In this document: in pieces, positions 17,185 through 26,309 of the stretch
Numbering within the stretch: the first letter of the stretch is position 1
Layout: every line of letters begins with the position of its first letter
Source: Allomuricauda sp.
Lineage (GTDB): Bacteria; Bacteroidota; Bacteroidia; Flavobacteriales; Flavobacteriaceae
DNA: 64,000 nt
Direction: 5' to 3'
NCBI RefSeq assembly: GCF_013911645.1
Contig: NZ_JACESV010000002.1
Coordinates: 124,001-188,000 of the forward strand
Translations under genes and position numbers: made by a program
The notes under the pieces: generated by a model
Seen by the model: the letters and a program-made list of their open reading frames with translations, nothing else
Told to the model about the DNA's origin: nothing
Databases searched by the model: none

Positions 17185-18146
17185 GCTATTTAGACGCGAC
17201 CCAAGACCTATATAAAGATGCTGCATTGACCCCCGATGTTGGGCTTTGCTGCACCACCAATCCAATATGGCAATTCCCGGGATTGTCCATTCCCAAAATC
17301 ATGCAGGAGATGAACTATGGTTGTGGAAGCACGGTTTCCGCCCAAGATTTGGTGAACAATCCCAAGATTCTGTACGTAGGCGTCGGTGGTGGAATGGAAC
17401 TATTGCAGTTCTCTTATTTTTCCAGACAAAAAGGTGGTGTTGTTGGTGTGGATTCCGTGGATGAAATGCTGGAAGCCTCTCGAAAAAATTTCAAAATAGC
17501 AGAAGAAGAAAACGATTGGTTCAATAGTGAGTTTGTCAACTTGGTAAAAGGAGATGCCCTACATCTTCCTGTAGCGGATGAAAGTATTGATGTGGCCGCC
17601 CAAAACTGTCTCTTCAATATTTTTAAAATTGAAGATTTGAAGAAAGCCGTTTCCGAAATGTACCGTGTTCTGAAACCGCACGGCAGATTGGTAATGAGCG
17701 ACCCCATTTGCGAACAGCCCATGAGTGATGAACTCCGCAACGATGACAGGTTAAGAGCGCAATGCTTGAGCGGGAGTATCCCATTGAAAGATTACGTAAA
17801 AGTATTGACCGATGCAGGTTTTGGAACCATTGAAATAAGAGGAAAAAGATCGTACAGGGTGTTATCGCCCAATCATTATCCTACGGATGAACTCATCCAT
17901 ATCGAATCCATTGAGATTGCTGGCATAAAAGACCCAATGCCCGAAGATGGCCCTTGCATGTTTACAGGAAAAACGGCCATCTACTACGGAGAAGAGGAAT
18001 ATTTTGATGACGGAAAGGGCCATGTGCTGCTCCAAAACCAACCCTTGGCAGTTTGCGATAAAACGGCTGCAGCTTTGGCCAATGCCTCTGACGAAATTTT
18101 TATAAGTGAGAGCACTTACCATTATAATGGTGGCGGATGCTGCTAA
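17181..18146 (+). CDS. arsM: Arsenite S-adenosylmethionine methyltransferase, arsenosugar type
   Basis: A 321-residue class I methyltransferase. YVGVGGGME (residues 65-73) is the SAM motif I. Conserved cysteines for arsenic binding are visible at 23-24 (LCCTT), 48 (YGCGS), 143 (QNCLF) and 195 (AQCLS), and the protein ends in GGGCC. Arrangement and length match the ArsM branch found in arsenosugar loci. It methylates As(III) with SAM in the cytosol. It is the last gene of a three-gene overlapping operon. The radical-SAM partner ArsS, usually adjacent, is not in this window. Confidence 0.9.
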   Translation: MSYLDATQDLYKDAALTPDVGLCCTTNPIWQFPGLSIPKIMQEMNYGCGSTVSAQDLVNNPKILYVGVGGGMELLQFSYFSRQKGGVVGVDSVDEMLEASRKNFKIAEEENDWFNSEFVNLVKGDALHLPVADESIDVAAQNCLFNIFKIEDLKKAVSEMYRVLKPHGRLVMSDPICEQPMSDELRNDDRLRAQCLSGSIPLKDYVKVLTDAGFGTIEIRGKRSYRVLSPNHYPTDELIHIESIEIAGIKDPMPEDGPCMFTGKTAIYYGEEEYFDDGKGHVLLQNQPLAVCDKTAAALANASDEIFISESTYHYNGGGCC

Positions 18147-18163
18147 ATTATGTGAATTTATAT

Positions 18164-18171
18164 TACATTTG
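18164..18171 (+). promoter_or_regulatory. Candidate -7 promoter box
   Basis: TACATTTG matches TAnnTTTG, 80 bp before the gene at 18251 and just after the ArsM stop. It suggests the next gene is transcribed separately. No clear -33 element. Confidence 0.4.
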
Positions 18172-18250
18172 AAAGTTATCTGTTTTTCGGGTCAACAATA
18201 AATCATACCTCAAGACTTTTTAAAGAATCGTTTTTTAAAAGATTGAATGT

Positions 18251-19075
18251 ATGGTGCCTCCAGATTATGTAAAGCAATTAAAATTAAGTGAACTCCCTGT
18301 TCATTTTAAAGACCTACCCCTCAAAAGATTACCAATAGATGCTGTTTTGGCAAGAAAATCTTTGAAATTATCGCCTAGAGGGGTAATCGCACTTGCAGCA
18401 GCTATGTCAGAATGGGTAGTCTGGCGTATTGATGCACATCATGACTTTGAAAGTGAACGGCTGGTGGAAGCAATGTGGGCATGTTCGGTACATCCATCTT
18501 ATTTGGCTCCATTTCAAATTGATAATTGGCCAAAACCATCTGACCCAGTATGGGACTCACCTCCAAGCAAAGCTTTTTTGAGTATTCAGCATCATTTTAG
18601 AAAGTTGATCGAGGGCATGATTGGGTATCAACAACTACATGATATATCAAATTGGTGCTACAATGTTTTAGAGACAGGAATGTTCAAAAACAAAAAGAAT
18701 AGGTTGGAGTCGACAATTGGAAAAGAACTTGCAACCACTTTTCACAGTTGGTTACACGAGACCACGGACAAAATATCAAGCCTTTCCCCTGCTAATGAAA
18801 TCACCTATAAATGCCTAATTGAACAAACACCTTCCCAAGAATTGCAAAGTAAATTTTCTTGGGGAAGCCCAATAAGTCGACGTGATATCCATGAAGAAAT
18901 TTTGAGTCATTCAGAAAGAACCAAGACAATAGATTCCTTTCTAAAAGGAATAAAAGACAATCCGTATCTGTGCAATAAAGATACGATCCAAAAAAATAAA
19001 TGCTGGGTTTTCAGCAAACATGGCATTCCAATGCCTAAAGGCGCCCCCTACACATTCAATGAAGAAATGTTTTGA
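18251..19075 (+). CDS. Hypothetical protein
   Basis: A 274-residue soluble protein with ATG at 18251. Tryptophan- and histidine-rich in its first half (WVVWRIDAHHDFESERLVEA, HHFRKLIEGM), with no signal peptide or membrane helix. I recognise no family. It is downstream of ArsM in the same direction but has its own candidate promoter and does not overlap, so a role in arsenic metabolism is not implied. A 64-bp gap separates it from the convergent amidase gene. Confidence 0.7.
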   Translation: MVPPDYVKQLKLSELPVHFKDLPLKRLPIDAVLARKSLKLSPRGVIALAAAMSEWVVWRIDAHHDFESERLVEAMWACSVHPSYLAPFQIDNWPKPSDPVWDSPPSKAFLSIQHHFRKLIEGMIGYQQLHDISNWCYNVLETGMFKNKKNRLESTIGKELATTFHSWLHETTDKISSLSPANEITYKCLIEQTPSQELQSKFSWGSPISRRDIHEEILSHSERTKTIDSFLKGIKDNPYLCNKDTIQKNKCWVFSKHGIPMPKGAPYTFNEEMF

Positions 19076-19139
19076 ACACAAAGATCATAAAGATGCTTCA
19101 AGATGAACAATTACATCGATGGCTGGTGTTGTTGATGCA

Positions 19140-20156
19140 TTATTTGGAAACAGCTTCGTTTGAAGATTCATAATCCAATAGAATTCCTTCGGAAATCCAA
19201 TTGGCCAAAGCCTGCCTGTTATCTGGGTTTAGAATCCTACGCTGGTCCTTTTTGCTCCTAATGTTCCCTATCTCGATATAAGCCATGGCCGGAAGCGTAT
19301 TTTTTACAACGTATAAACTGCTACGTTCCATAAAAGTACCATTGTACAATCGATTGGGCTGAAATTTTTTGTACTTCCTCAAAAAGGTCTGGTGGATACG
19401 CTCAGCCAGTTTTTTACCGTTCTTGCTTTTTTCATGATGGTAAAAGAACACATCAATATTGGCACCCTCGCCCCTACTATCCACATGGGTAACCAATAAG
19501 CGTTGATATTTCCCCGAATTCTTCAGGTACAGCCTATTGACCGCCTCGCTACGCTGCTTTAAACGTTCTAGTTGATCTAGAGGAATACTGTTGGATAGCA
19601 CTGTTTCGTCCGTATCCAGCTCAAGAAGCCTTTCATCCCTGATACCATCATTTTGATCCTGCACAATAATGTGCACTTCTGCGCCGTGTGACAATAGTTC
19701 TCGGGCCAATCTAAGTGTTACATCGTATGCGTACTCATCTTCGGAAATTAATTTGCCACGGTACTTTTCCACAGCGCCCGGGTCTGGCCCACCATGTCCT
19801 GAAATTAAATAATAGACCGTATTGTCCAAGCGTTTGCTTACAGCATCAACTTTTTTAAAATCATCCCCAAAAATGGGGTAAGTAATTCCGTGATCAATCT
19901 CCTCCACCTTCTTCGTTGCCAAAGTATCCGGCAACACATAGGAACGTCCCATAAACAACGATTCATCCTCCCCCAAATCTTCTGCGTTCAACGTCACAAA
20001 CTTGTTGTAATGCTTTGTTGGGCTCACGCCATGTCTCCGCAAAAGTGAATAGATGCCATCTCCTTCTTGTGCAACAACTTTTGGGAATTCCTCTTGGGCC
20101 CATATTGCTCCTTGAAGCAAAAGGATAAGTAAAAAAGTAAACTGAAAAGGTTTCAT
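19140..20156 (-). CDS. N-acetylmuramoyl-L-alanine amidase (Amidase_3) with LysM-like N-terminus
   Basis: A 338-residue secreted protein from ATG at 20156; a TTG 12 bp upstream is rejected because it overlaps the preceding stop. After the signal peptide (...GAIWAQ) a ~50-residue LysM-like module (AQEGDGIYSLLRRHGVSP) precedes the catalytic domain. That domain has ISGHGGPDPGA (zinc His121), a Glu in EDEYAYD (~139/141), VTHVDS (zinc His224) and AYIEIGN (catalytic Glu295). It cleaves the amide between MurNAc and L-Ala in peptidoglycan, for example at septation. It lies 1 bp after a paralogue lacking these residues, and the two are surely cotranscribed. Confidence 0.88.
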   Translation of the reverse strand: MKPFQFTFLLILLLQGAIWAQEEFPKVVAQEGDGIYSLLRRHGVSPTKHYNKFVTLNAEDLGEDESLFMGRSYVLPDTLATKKVEEIDHGITYPIFGDDFKKVDAVSKRLDNTVYYLISGHGGPDPGAVEKYRGKLISEDEYAYDVTLRLARELLSHGAEVHIIVQDQNDGIRDERLLELDTDETVLSNSIPLDQLERLKQRSEAVNRLYLKNSGKYQRLLVTHVDSRGEGANIDVFFYHHEKSKNGKKLAERIHQTFLRKYKKFQPNRLYNGTFMERSSLYVVKNTLPAMAYIEIGNIRSKKDQRRILNPDNRQALANWISEGILLDYESSNEAVSK

Positions 20157-20157
20157 G

Positions 20158-21090
20158 TTAATTCTCAAATTCTAAATCAACGTAATCATTCAGAATGCCA
20201 TCACTGATTAAGTTTGCAAATTCTTTTTTGTTGGGTTTGAGGGAAATCTTGCTGGCCGATGTATTGGAACCACTTTCAATAGTAAGTAAACTAATGGCCG
20301 GCAGCATGTTTCTTGCCAAATACAAACTATTCAAATCTTCGAAAATCAAGCTGGCTTCATTGGAAGATCTACTGGAAATACTTTTTTCCTTAAACACATT
20401 TTGAAGGTTTTGTGCAAAACGTTGCCCTTGGGTGCTTTTGTTGTAATGATAAACGGCGACGCTCATGTTGCTGCTTTCCGTAATATTTTTGGAACGAATA
20501 ATAAGCACGCGTTGATATTTACCTGTGTTCTGCAAGTAACGTTTGTTGATTACTTTGATGTAGTTGCCCATTGGGTTGTTTTCGGATGCAGTATCTTCCA
20601 GCACATCGTTGGGAGTATCTTCTCCCATTATGTAGACCTGTGCTCCATGCATCATTAACTCTGCCGCCAAGCGTTGGCTAACATCCTTTGCGAAACTTTT
20701 GTCCTTATCCGTACTGTTTTCAGTGATTAAATAATAAACGGCATCCTTGAGTTTATCACTTTTAAGGGACATTTGGGCAAGTTCCTTATCAAAAATCGGT
20801 TCTTCCGCATCTGCCATGGCTTCGACAACCACTCCGGTCTTCTTAAAAGAATCATCGGCATAGGGAATTTTGTATGCCTCACCCAGTTTTAGCGCACTTC
20901 CTTTTTTTATCTTGTCGGAATTGAGTTCCAGAAATTCTCCGTAGTGTTTGGCAGGGTCCAATCCTTGTTTGCGAAGCAGGGAAAAAATACCGTCTCCTTG
21001 TTCTGCAACCACCTTGTAGTATGTACTTTCCTGTCCAAAAATGAATGTACAGGCCCAAGCCCAAAAAAGAAGGGTTAATCGTGATTTCAT
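20158..21090 (-). CDS. Catalytically degenerate Amidase_3 paralogue with LysM-like N-terminus
   Basis: A 310-residue secreted protein, clearly homologous to its downstream neighbour over its length: AEQGDGIFSLLRKQGLDPAKHY matches the LysM-like module, and AVYYLI, RLAAELMMHGAQVYI and TGKYQRVLII match the amidase core. The zinc His of SGHGG is replaced (TENST, 123-127), the EDEYAYD acidic site is shortened to DKSFAKD, and the second zinc His is Arg199. Only the late Glu (272) survives. It cannot hydrolyse amides by the family mechanism and is probably a regulator or scaffold for the active copy. Frame and length are intact, so it is under selection, not a decaying pseudogene (inference). Confidence 0.85.
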   Translation of the reverse strand: MKSRLTLLFWAWACTFIFGQESTYYKVVAEQGDGIFSLLRKQGLDPAKHYGEFLELNSDKIKKGSALKLGEAYKIPYADDSFKKTGVVVEAMADAEEPIFDKELAQMSLKSDKLKDAVYYLITENSTDKDKSFAKDVSQRLAAELMMHGAQVYIMGEDTPNDVLEDTASENNPMGNYIKVINKRYLQNTGKYQRVLIIRSKNITESSNMSVAVYHYNKSTQGQRFAQNLQNVFKEKSISSRSSNEASLIFEDLNSLYLARNMLPAISLLTIESGSNTSASKISLKPNKKEFANLISDGILNDYVDLEFEN

Positions 21091-21185
21091 TACTGTATGT
21101 TTTTGGGTGGGATGTACTACAAATATGAGGAAAAAACACGTAGCGTGTTTACAAATTAGCGCAAAATTTCTGACAAATTAATTTA

Positions 21186-22205
21186 TCAATCCTGAATACT
21201 GGATTCTTTTACATTTGCAAACTGCCTTCGGATCACAGATTCGGCAGGTTTGTTTTGGGGAGTAAACCGGTTATCCTCGTGTCCCCCTACCTGATCGTGC
21301 TGCATAAACCACTTCCAAACAAAGCCGCCCGCAAACCAATCCTCATTCCAAAATTCATCAAAGATAACCTGTGTAGCATCTGCTTGAGCCTTAAGATTTA
21401 CATCCATTTGGTTTCGGTCCACCAACCAAGGTTTTTTGCCGGTAAAGTCCATGCTTCGGTACCCAAATTCCGTAAAAAGTATTGGTTTATCCACTTGTGC
21501 AGCCAGTTCCCGCATTTTGGTTTTCCAAGGTTGCCAGCCCTCGGTCAATGTTTCAATGGTAGGGTTTTCCTTTTCGCACAATGGAAAGTAGGCGTTCACC
21601 CCAATATAATCCAACTGCGACCAAAACGGAGTTTTAGCATACTCGTCCCAGTTGGCGGCATAGGTAAGCTGACCGTGATACACGCTTTTTACTTTTTTAA
21701 TAAGGTTGTTCCAAAACCCAGGTCGTTCATTCACAAAGGTTTTCAACTCCGTTCCTATGCAAAAAATATCACTCTGTGTTTCTTCGGCCAATGCTGCATA
21801 TAGCAAGATAAATTTTTCGTATGATGCTTCGAGTTTCTTCCAATCCTCCTCCGTAGGCATCTTCATATTACCTGTAAATTCACCCCTGTGGATCCAGATT
21901 TGGGGCTTTACCATCACGTTTACCCCGTTTTGATGCATTTTTTCGATATACTGCTTGGCTCCTTCCCTCCGCTCCCCGTACCATTGGTGGTCCGAGTCAA
22001 AAACCAACTCGGGCGAATCCAAATCACGAATAAAGCCAAAAGGCATAATGGCCGCATAATTAGCTTGGATATTAAGGACAGGATCTATGTGGTGTTGCGC
22101 CACTTCTTCCCGGGACGACACAAAACTGACACCGTTGACTTTGGCTAATTTGCCACTACTGCAAGAAGCAAAAATAAAGACCCATAATAGAACTACCTTC
22201 TTCAT
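21186..22205 (-). CDS. GH113-like (beta-mannanase-type) TIM-barrel lipoprotein
   Basis: A 339-residue lipoprotein (lipobox FASC, Cys15). The clan GH-A acid/base is Glu153 in IGTELK and the nucleophile is Glu246 in FTEFGYR. The WIHRGEFTG block and the C-terminal WKWFMQHDQVGG also match the GH113 family, whose known members attack beta-1,4-mannan. It acts outside the cytoplasm. It is the first gene of a minus-strand group with the two amidase-fold genes but is 95 bp away, so cotranscription is uncertain. Together with the GH26-like fusion at the window start it hints at mannan-related chemistry. Substrate is not proven. Confidence 0.8.
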   Translation of the reverse strand: MKKVVLLWVFIFASCSSGKLAKVNGVSFVSSREEVAQHHIDPVLNIQANYAAIMPFGFIRDLDSPELVFDSDHQWYGERREGAKQYIEKMHQNGVNVMVKPQIWIHRGEFTGNMKMPTEEDWKKLEASYEKFILLYAALAEETQSDIFCIGTELKTFVNERPGFWNNLIKKVKSVYHGQLTYAANWDEYAKTPFWSQLDYIGVNAYFPLCEKENPTIETLTEGWQPWKTKMRELAAQVDKPILFTEFGYRSMDFTGKKPWLVDRNQMDVNLKAQADATQVIFDEFWNEDWFAGGFVWKWFMQHDQVGGHEDNRFTPQNKPAESVIRRQFANVKESSIQD

Positions 22206-22334
22206 AAGAATTGTGAAACCCTCTAAAATAATAATTTTAAAACATCATTTAGCTGCCAAATTCTTATTAAATTTCATTTCACTGTTAAGTTATTCCCGTA
22301 AGACTCGACACATAAATACAATCAAACCCAACCC

Positions 22335-23684
22335 ATGGAACACATTGTTATTATTGGAAATGGAATAGCCGGTGTTACTGCCGCAAGGCACATCCGAAAA
22401 CTATCCGACAAAAAAATCACTATTGTTTCCGCCGAATCCGAGTATTTTTTTTCAAGGACCGCCTTAATGTATGTGTACATGGGCCACATGAAGTTTGAAC
22501 ATACCCAACCCTACGAAAACCACTTTTGGAAGAAGAACAGGGTTGATTTGGTGAAGGGATACGTCACCGAGATCAATACCCAAGAAAAAAAGTTGCAGAT
22601 TGATGGTTCACCAGACCTCAACTACGATAAACTAATCATTGCTACAGGCTCCAAACCCAACAAATTTGGATGGCCCGGTCAAGAGTTGGACGGGGTCCAA
22701 GGTCTTTACTCCAAACAAGACTTGGAGCTTTTGGAAGTAAACGCCCCCAACAATAAAGTATGTAAACGCGCTGTAATTGTCGGAGGGGGCCTAATTGGCA
22801 TTGAATTGGCTGAAATGCTTCGAACACGTGATATTCCAGTTACTTTTTTGGTACGCGAAACCAGTTTTTGGAACGGAGTGCTTCCCCAAGGTGAATCTGA
22901 AATGATCAACGAGCATATTCGGGAACATCATATCGACCTGCGTTTGGGTGCCTCTCTCAAAGAAATTGTTGCAGATGAAAACGGAAGGGTAAAATCTGTT
23001 GTGATTGAAGAAACGAAGGAAGAAATCGAGTGCAGTCTAGTTGGATTGACCGCAGGAGTTACCCCTAACATTGATTTTTTACACGATTCCGGGATTGAAC
23101 TCGACCGTGGTGTTAAAGTAAATCGTTATCTGGAAACCAACGTAAAAGATGTGTATGCCATTGGAGACTGTGCCGAACAGCACGAAGCCATTGGCAACCG
23201 CCGACCCATTGAAGCCGTATGGTACACAGGCCGGATGATGGGAGAAACCCTTGCCCAGACCATCTGCGGGAACCGAATGGAGTACAATCCTGGGCACTGG
23301 TTCAACTCGGCCAAGTTTCTGGATATCGAATACCAAACCTACGGTTGGGTGTTTCCTGAAAAAAATAAAAAAGAATCGGAAGTGCATTTTCACTGGAGAC
23401 ATCCCAACGAAAAAATTTGTATCACCATCGCTTTTGATAGAGATTCCGAAACACTTTTGGGCATCAACACCTTTGGTATCCGTTTACGGCACGAAGTTTT
23501 TGACCGTTGGCTCAACGAAAAAAGAAATGTCGATTATGTAATGGAGCATCTCGTAGATGCTAATTTTGATCCGGAATTTTATAAAAATTTTGAATCTCAA
23601 ATTGTGTCGAAGTACAATACCGATTTTGGAAAATCCATCAAACTGAAAAAGAAAAACCTAAAACGCATTTTCCAATTGGGTTGA
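22335..23684 (+). CDS. NAD(P)/FAD-dependent oxidoreductase (pyridine-nucleotide-disulfide type)
   Basis: A 449-residue two-dinucleotide-domain flavoprotein. GNGIAG (8-13) binds FAD, GGGLIGIE (150-157) binds NAD(P)H, and YAIGDCAE (274-281) is the second FAD motif. No active-site CxxC disulfide is present after the first domain, so it resembles rubredoxin/ferredoxin reductases rather than thioredoxin reductase. It precedes the NapH-like Fe-S membrane protein by 52 bp in the same direction, which suggests that it feeds electrons from NAD(P)H to that protein (inference). An unusual long C-terminal basic tail (KLKKKNLKRIF) follows residue 430. Confidence 0.9.
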   Translation: MEHIVIIGNGIAGVTAARHIRKLSDKKITIVSAESEYFFSRTALMYVYMGHMKFEHTQPYENHFWKKNRVDLVKGYVTEINTQEKKLQIDGSPDLNYDKLIIATGSKPNKFGWPGQELDGVQGLYSKQDLELLEVNAPNNKVCKRAVIVGGGLIGIELAEMLRTRDIPVTFLVRETSFWNGVLPQGESEMINEHIREHHIDLRLGASLKEIVADENGRVKSVVIEETKEEIECSLVGLTAGVTPNIDFLHDSGIELDRGVKVNRYLETNVKDVYAIGDCAEQHEAIGNRRPIEAVWYTGRMMGETLAQTICGNRMEYNPGHWFNSAKFLDIEYQTYGWVFPEKNKKESEVHFHWRHPNEKICITIAFDRDSETLLGINTFGIRLRHEVFDRWLNEKRNVDYVMEHLVDANFDPEFYKNFESQIVSKYNTDFGKSIKLKKKNLKRIFQLG

Positions 23685-23736
23685 TTGGTTTACGTTTTAA
23701 TAAAAAGTTTAAATCAGCACAAAGGAACAACAAACT

Positions 23737-25347
23737 ATGAACAATCAATCACATAGTCCAAGTATGGCCCTGACCGGGGAACCACCAAAAAGCTTGAGCA
23801 TCGGTCAAAAAATCGCTGTTTTTTTAGGAATGTCTGGTCTTGGCATTCTATTATTGGTCGTTTTCAATGTCGGTTTTCCGAACAAAACGTTGTGGTTAAC
23901 GCTATCGCTTTCGGCTATTACCTTTGGCATCATTTTATTCTCTTGGGATGCCTATTCCAATAAGCTCCCCGGTATCAAAAACGATGGGATTTGGTTCAAA
24001 TCCATTTCCAGCCGCGGTTTATGGGGCTGGATGGCAGGTCTTGCACTCACAGGCTTTTACATTGTGCTCTACTTTTATCCTGAATATCTGGGTTTGGTCA
24101 GTGATGGAGATAACAAAGGTGTAATCGGACTTTTTGATCCTCTCAGCAAATTCTTAAGTGGCAATCCAGCCAGTCAATGGTTTGTTTACGGAACCCTCTA
24201 CACCCTTGCCATTTTAGCTTTTGGCATAAAGTTCCTTTGGAAATATCGCCACAGCCCTTATCAGCGGTTGCGTACTTTGAGCGTGATGTTCTTTCAATTG
24301 GCATTTGCCTTCACCATACCCGAGTTGATGGCGAGGTTGAACGGCCATAAAATTTTGAACGGTGGAAGCCTACCCTATTTTGACTTGAAAAATATTTGGC
24401 CCCTCAACTATTATAATTTTGAGGGCTATCGCATCAAAGGCTTTTTAAGTTCGGGCGATATTGGTTTTGCTTTATTAATTTTTGCCATCCTATCCATCTT
24501 CGTTATCACTCCGATCCTTACTTATAAATATGGAAAAAGGTGGTACTGCTCTTGGGTCTGCGGCTGTGGCGGATTGGCCGAAACGGCCGGGGATTCCTTT
24601 AGGCAATTGAGTGACAAATCTACATTTGCTTGGAAAGTGGAACGCTGGGTGGTACATAGCGTAGTCGTTTTTGTGACTTTGATGACCACCGCCGTGATTT
24701 ATTCCTATTTGGGAACGGACACCAGCAAATATTGGTTGACGAAAAGCACTTTTTTAATCGGCGTAGCGGTTTTACTCACCTTGGTTTTTGGCTGGGCAAT
24801 GATTTTTAAACGAGATCAGCTTCAAAAAGATGCCAAGTACGGAGCCATCGGATATTTTGTGATTATAATGGCGTTGATCGGATTCCACTTTTTTAGTGGT
24901 GATGGGGAGGTTTTCCTTTTCAAATCTGGAACGCTTCGCAAATCGTACTCCTTTTTGATTGGCAGTATTTTCTCCGGAGTTATCGGAACCGGCTTCTATC
25001 CTATCTTTGGAAGTAGGGTATGGTGCCGATTTGGTTGCCCAATGGCCGCCATCCTAGGCTTTCAGCAAAAATTGTTCTCACGATTCAGGATTACCACCAA
25101 CGGTGGACAATGCATTTCTTGCGGAAACTGCTCAACGTACTGCGAAATGGGCATTGATGTGCGTGCCTACGCACAAAAAGGTGAAAACATAGTCCGGTCG
25201 AGTTGTGTAGGTTGTGGTATCTGTTCCGCAGTCTGCCCGCGGGGCGTCCTTAAATTGGAAAATGGTCCTTTGGAAGGAAGAATTGACAGCAATCAAGTGC
25301 TATTGGGCAATGATGTGGATTTAATGACCCTCGTAAACAAGAAGTAA
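23737..25347 (+). CDS. Polytopic membrane 4Fe-4S protein (NapH/NosR/CcoG-like)
   Basis: A 536-residue membrane protein with about nine hydrophobic segments. Between them are cysteine motifs: CSWVCGC (271-277), CRFGCP (430-435), and two ferredoxin-type clusters CxxCxxCxxxC (459-469) and CxxCxxCxxxCP (490-501). The CxxxC-P pair next to membrane helices is the NapH/NosR signature of quinol-linked electron transfer. The unusual first motif has an extra Cys (CGCGG). It is probably the partner of the flavoprotein upstream. No nitrous oxide, nitrate or cytochrome-oxidase genes are nearby, so the electron acceptor is unknown. Downstream, a repeat separates it from glycosyltransferase genes. Confidence 0.88.
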   Translation: MNNQSHSPSMALTGEPPKSLSIGQKIAVFLGMSGLGILLLVVFNVGFPNKTLWLTLSLSAITFGIILFSWDAYSNKLPGIKNDGIWFKSISSRGLWGWMAGLALTGFYIVLYFYPEYLGLVSDGDNKGVIGLFDPLSKFLSGNPASQWFVYGTLYTLAILAFGIKFLWKYRHSPYQRLRTLSVMFFQLAFAFTIPELMARLNGHKILNGGSLPYFDLKNIWPLNYYNFEGYRIKGFLSSGDIGFALLIFAILSIFVITPILTYKYGKRWYCSWVCGCGGLAETAGDSFRQLSDKSTFAWKVERWVVHSVVVFVTLMTTAVIYSYLGTDTSKYWLTKSTFLIGVAVLLTLVFGWAMIFKRDQLQKDAKYGAIGYFVIIMALIGFHFFSGDGEVFLFKSGTLRKSYSFLIGSIFSGVIGTGFYPIFGSRVWCRFGCPMAAILGFQQKLFSRFRITTNGGQCISCGNCSTYCEMGIDVRAYAQKGENIVRSSCVGCGICSAVCPRGVLKLENGPLEGRIDSNQVLLGNDVDLMTLVNKK

Positions 25348-25461
25348 ATCACTTTTCTTTTTGAACAATTCAAGGTAGAATCCATGGAAAATTTTAGTTT
25401 TGGCAACTTAAACATTAACTAAAACCTGTTGTGCATTTTGAAGGCTTCATGTATCAAAAGC

Positions 25462-25570
25462 CGTCAATTCGAGTGAAATTCCAAAGGAATTTTGTATCGA
25501 GAATCGGGTTTTGACTTGAAATTCTGGTTCTCGATACAATTTTTCTTGCGAAAAATCACTCGAACTGACG
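25462..25570. repeat. Nested intergenic inverted repeat
   Basis: A ~109-bp element: CGTCAATTCGAGTGA at the left end is nearly complementary to TCACTCGAACTGACG at the right end, and an inner pair TTGTATCGAGAA / TTCTCGATACAA closes it. It belongs to a flavobacterial family of CGAGTGA / ATCGAGA hairpins. No coding capacity. Confidence 0.75.
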
Positions 25571-25619
25571 AATTTCAATCATAATGCACAATGGGGTAAC
25601 TAAAATTTATTTCCAACCA

Positions 25620-26309
25620 ATGGCGGATATCAAAGTCATTATCCCAGCAATCAATGAAGGAGATTCCATTGGTTTGGTCGTCTCGGAAATCCCTGATCAC
25701 GTATCCGAAATTGTGGTGGTCGACAACGGTTCCTCTGACGATACCATTGCAAATGCAAAAAAAGCGGGAGCAACCGTAATCACCGAAAACCGCAAGGGCT
25801 ATGGGTTTGCCTGTTTAAAAGGATTAAATTATATATCCGAGCGATCCAAAACACCCGACATTATCGTATTTATCGACGGAGACTATTCAGATTATCCAGA
25901 GGAATTGGATAAGATCGTCGCCCCAATTTTGGAAAATGACATTGATTTTGTGGTCGGAGCGCGAAAAAAATCACTTCGCGAACCAGGTTCCATGACTCCA
26001 CAGCAGGTTTTTGGGAACCAATTGGCCACATTCTTAATGCGGTTGTTTTTCAGGTCAAAATTTACGGATTTAGGACCTTTTAGGGCGATAAAATATGAAA
26101 AGCTCAAAGAATTGAAAATGCAGGACACCACTTATGGCTGGACAGTGGAAATGCAATTGAAAATTTTACGAAAAAAAATGTCATATATCGAAGTACCAGT
26201 GCGTTACAAACGAAGAATTGGTGTGTCAAAAGTATCTGGTACGGTAAAAGGTACTATATTTGCGGGCATAAAAATATTGGGTTGGATCTTTAAATACAGT
26301 TTAAAATAA
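25620..26309 (+). CDS. Family 2 glycosyltransferase, polyprenol-phosphate-sugar synthase-like
   Basis: A 229-residue protein from ATG at 25620 (MADIKVIIPAINE); a start at 25584 adds 12 residues without match. It has the DPM1/DPG-like GT-A layout: VVVDNGSSDDT (nucleotide binding), VFIDGDYSDYP (the catalytic DxD-like site), and DLGPFRAIKYEKL and VPVRYKRRIGVSKVSGT near the C-terminus. It lacks the long membrane tail of processive enzymes. Known relatives transfer mannose or glucose from the nucleotide sugar to polyprenyl phosphate at the inner membrane. Its stop overlaps the next start (TAATG), and a GT-C enzyme that would use such a lipid-linked sugar follows. Confidence 0.85.
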   Translation: MADIKVIIPAINEGDSIGLVVSEIPDHVSEIVVVDNGSSDDTIANAKKAGATVITENRKGYGFACLKGLNYISERSKTPDIIVFIDGDYSDYPEELDKIVAPILENDIDFVVGARKKSLREPGSMTPQQVFGNQLATFLMRLFFRSKFTDLGPFRAIKYEKLKELKMQDTTYGWTVEMQLKILRKKMSYIEVPVRYKRRIGVSKVSGTVKGTIFAGIKILGWIFKYSLK

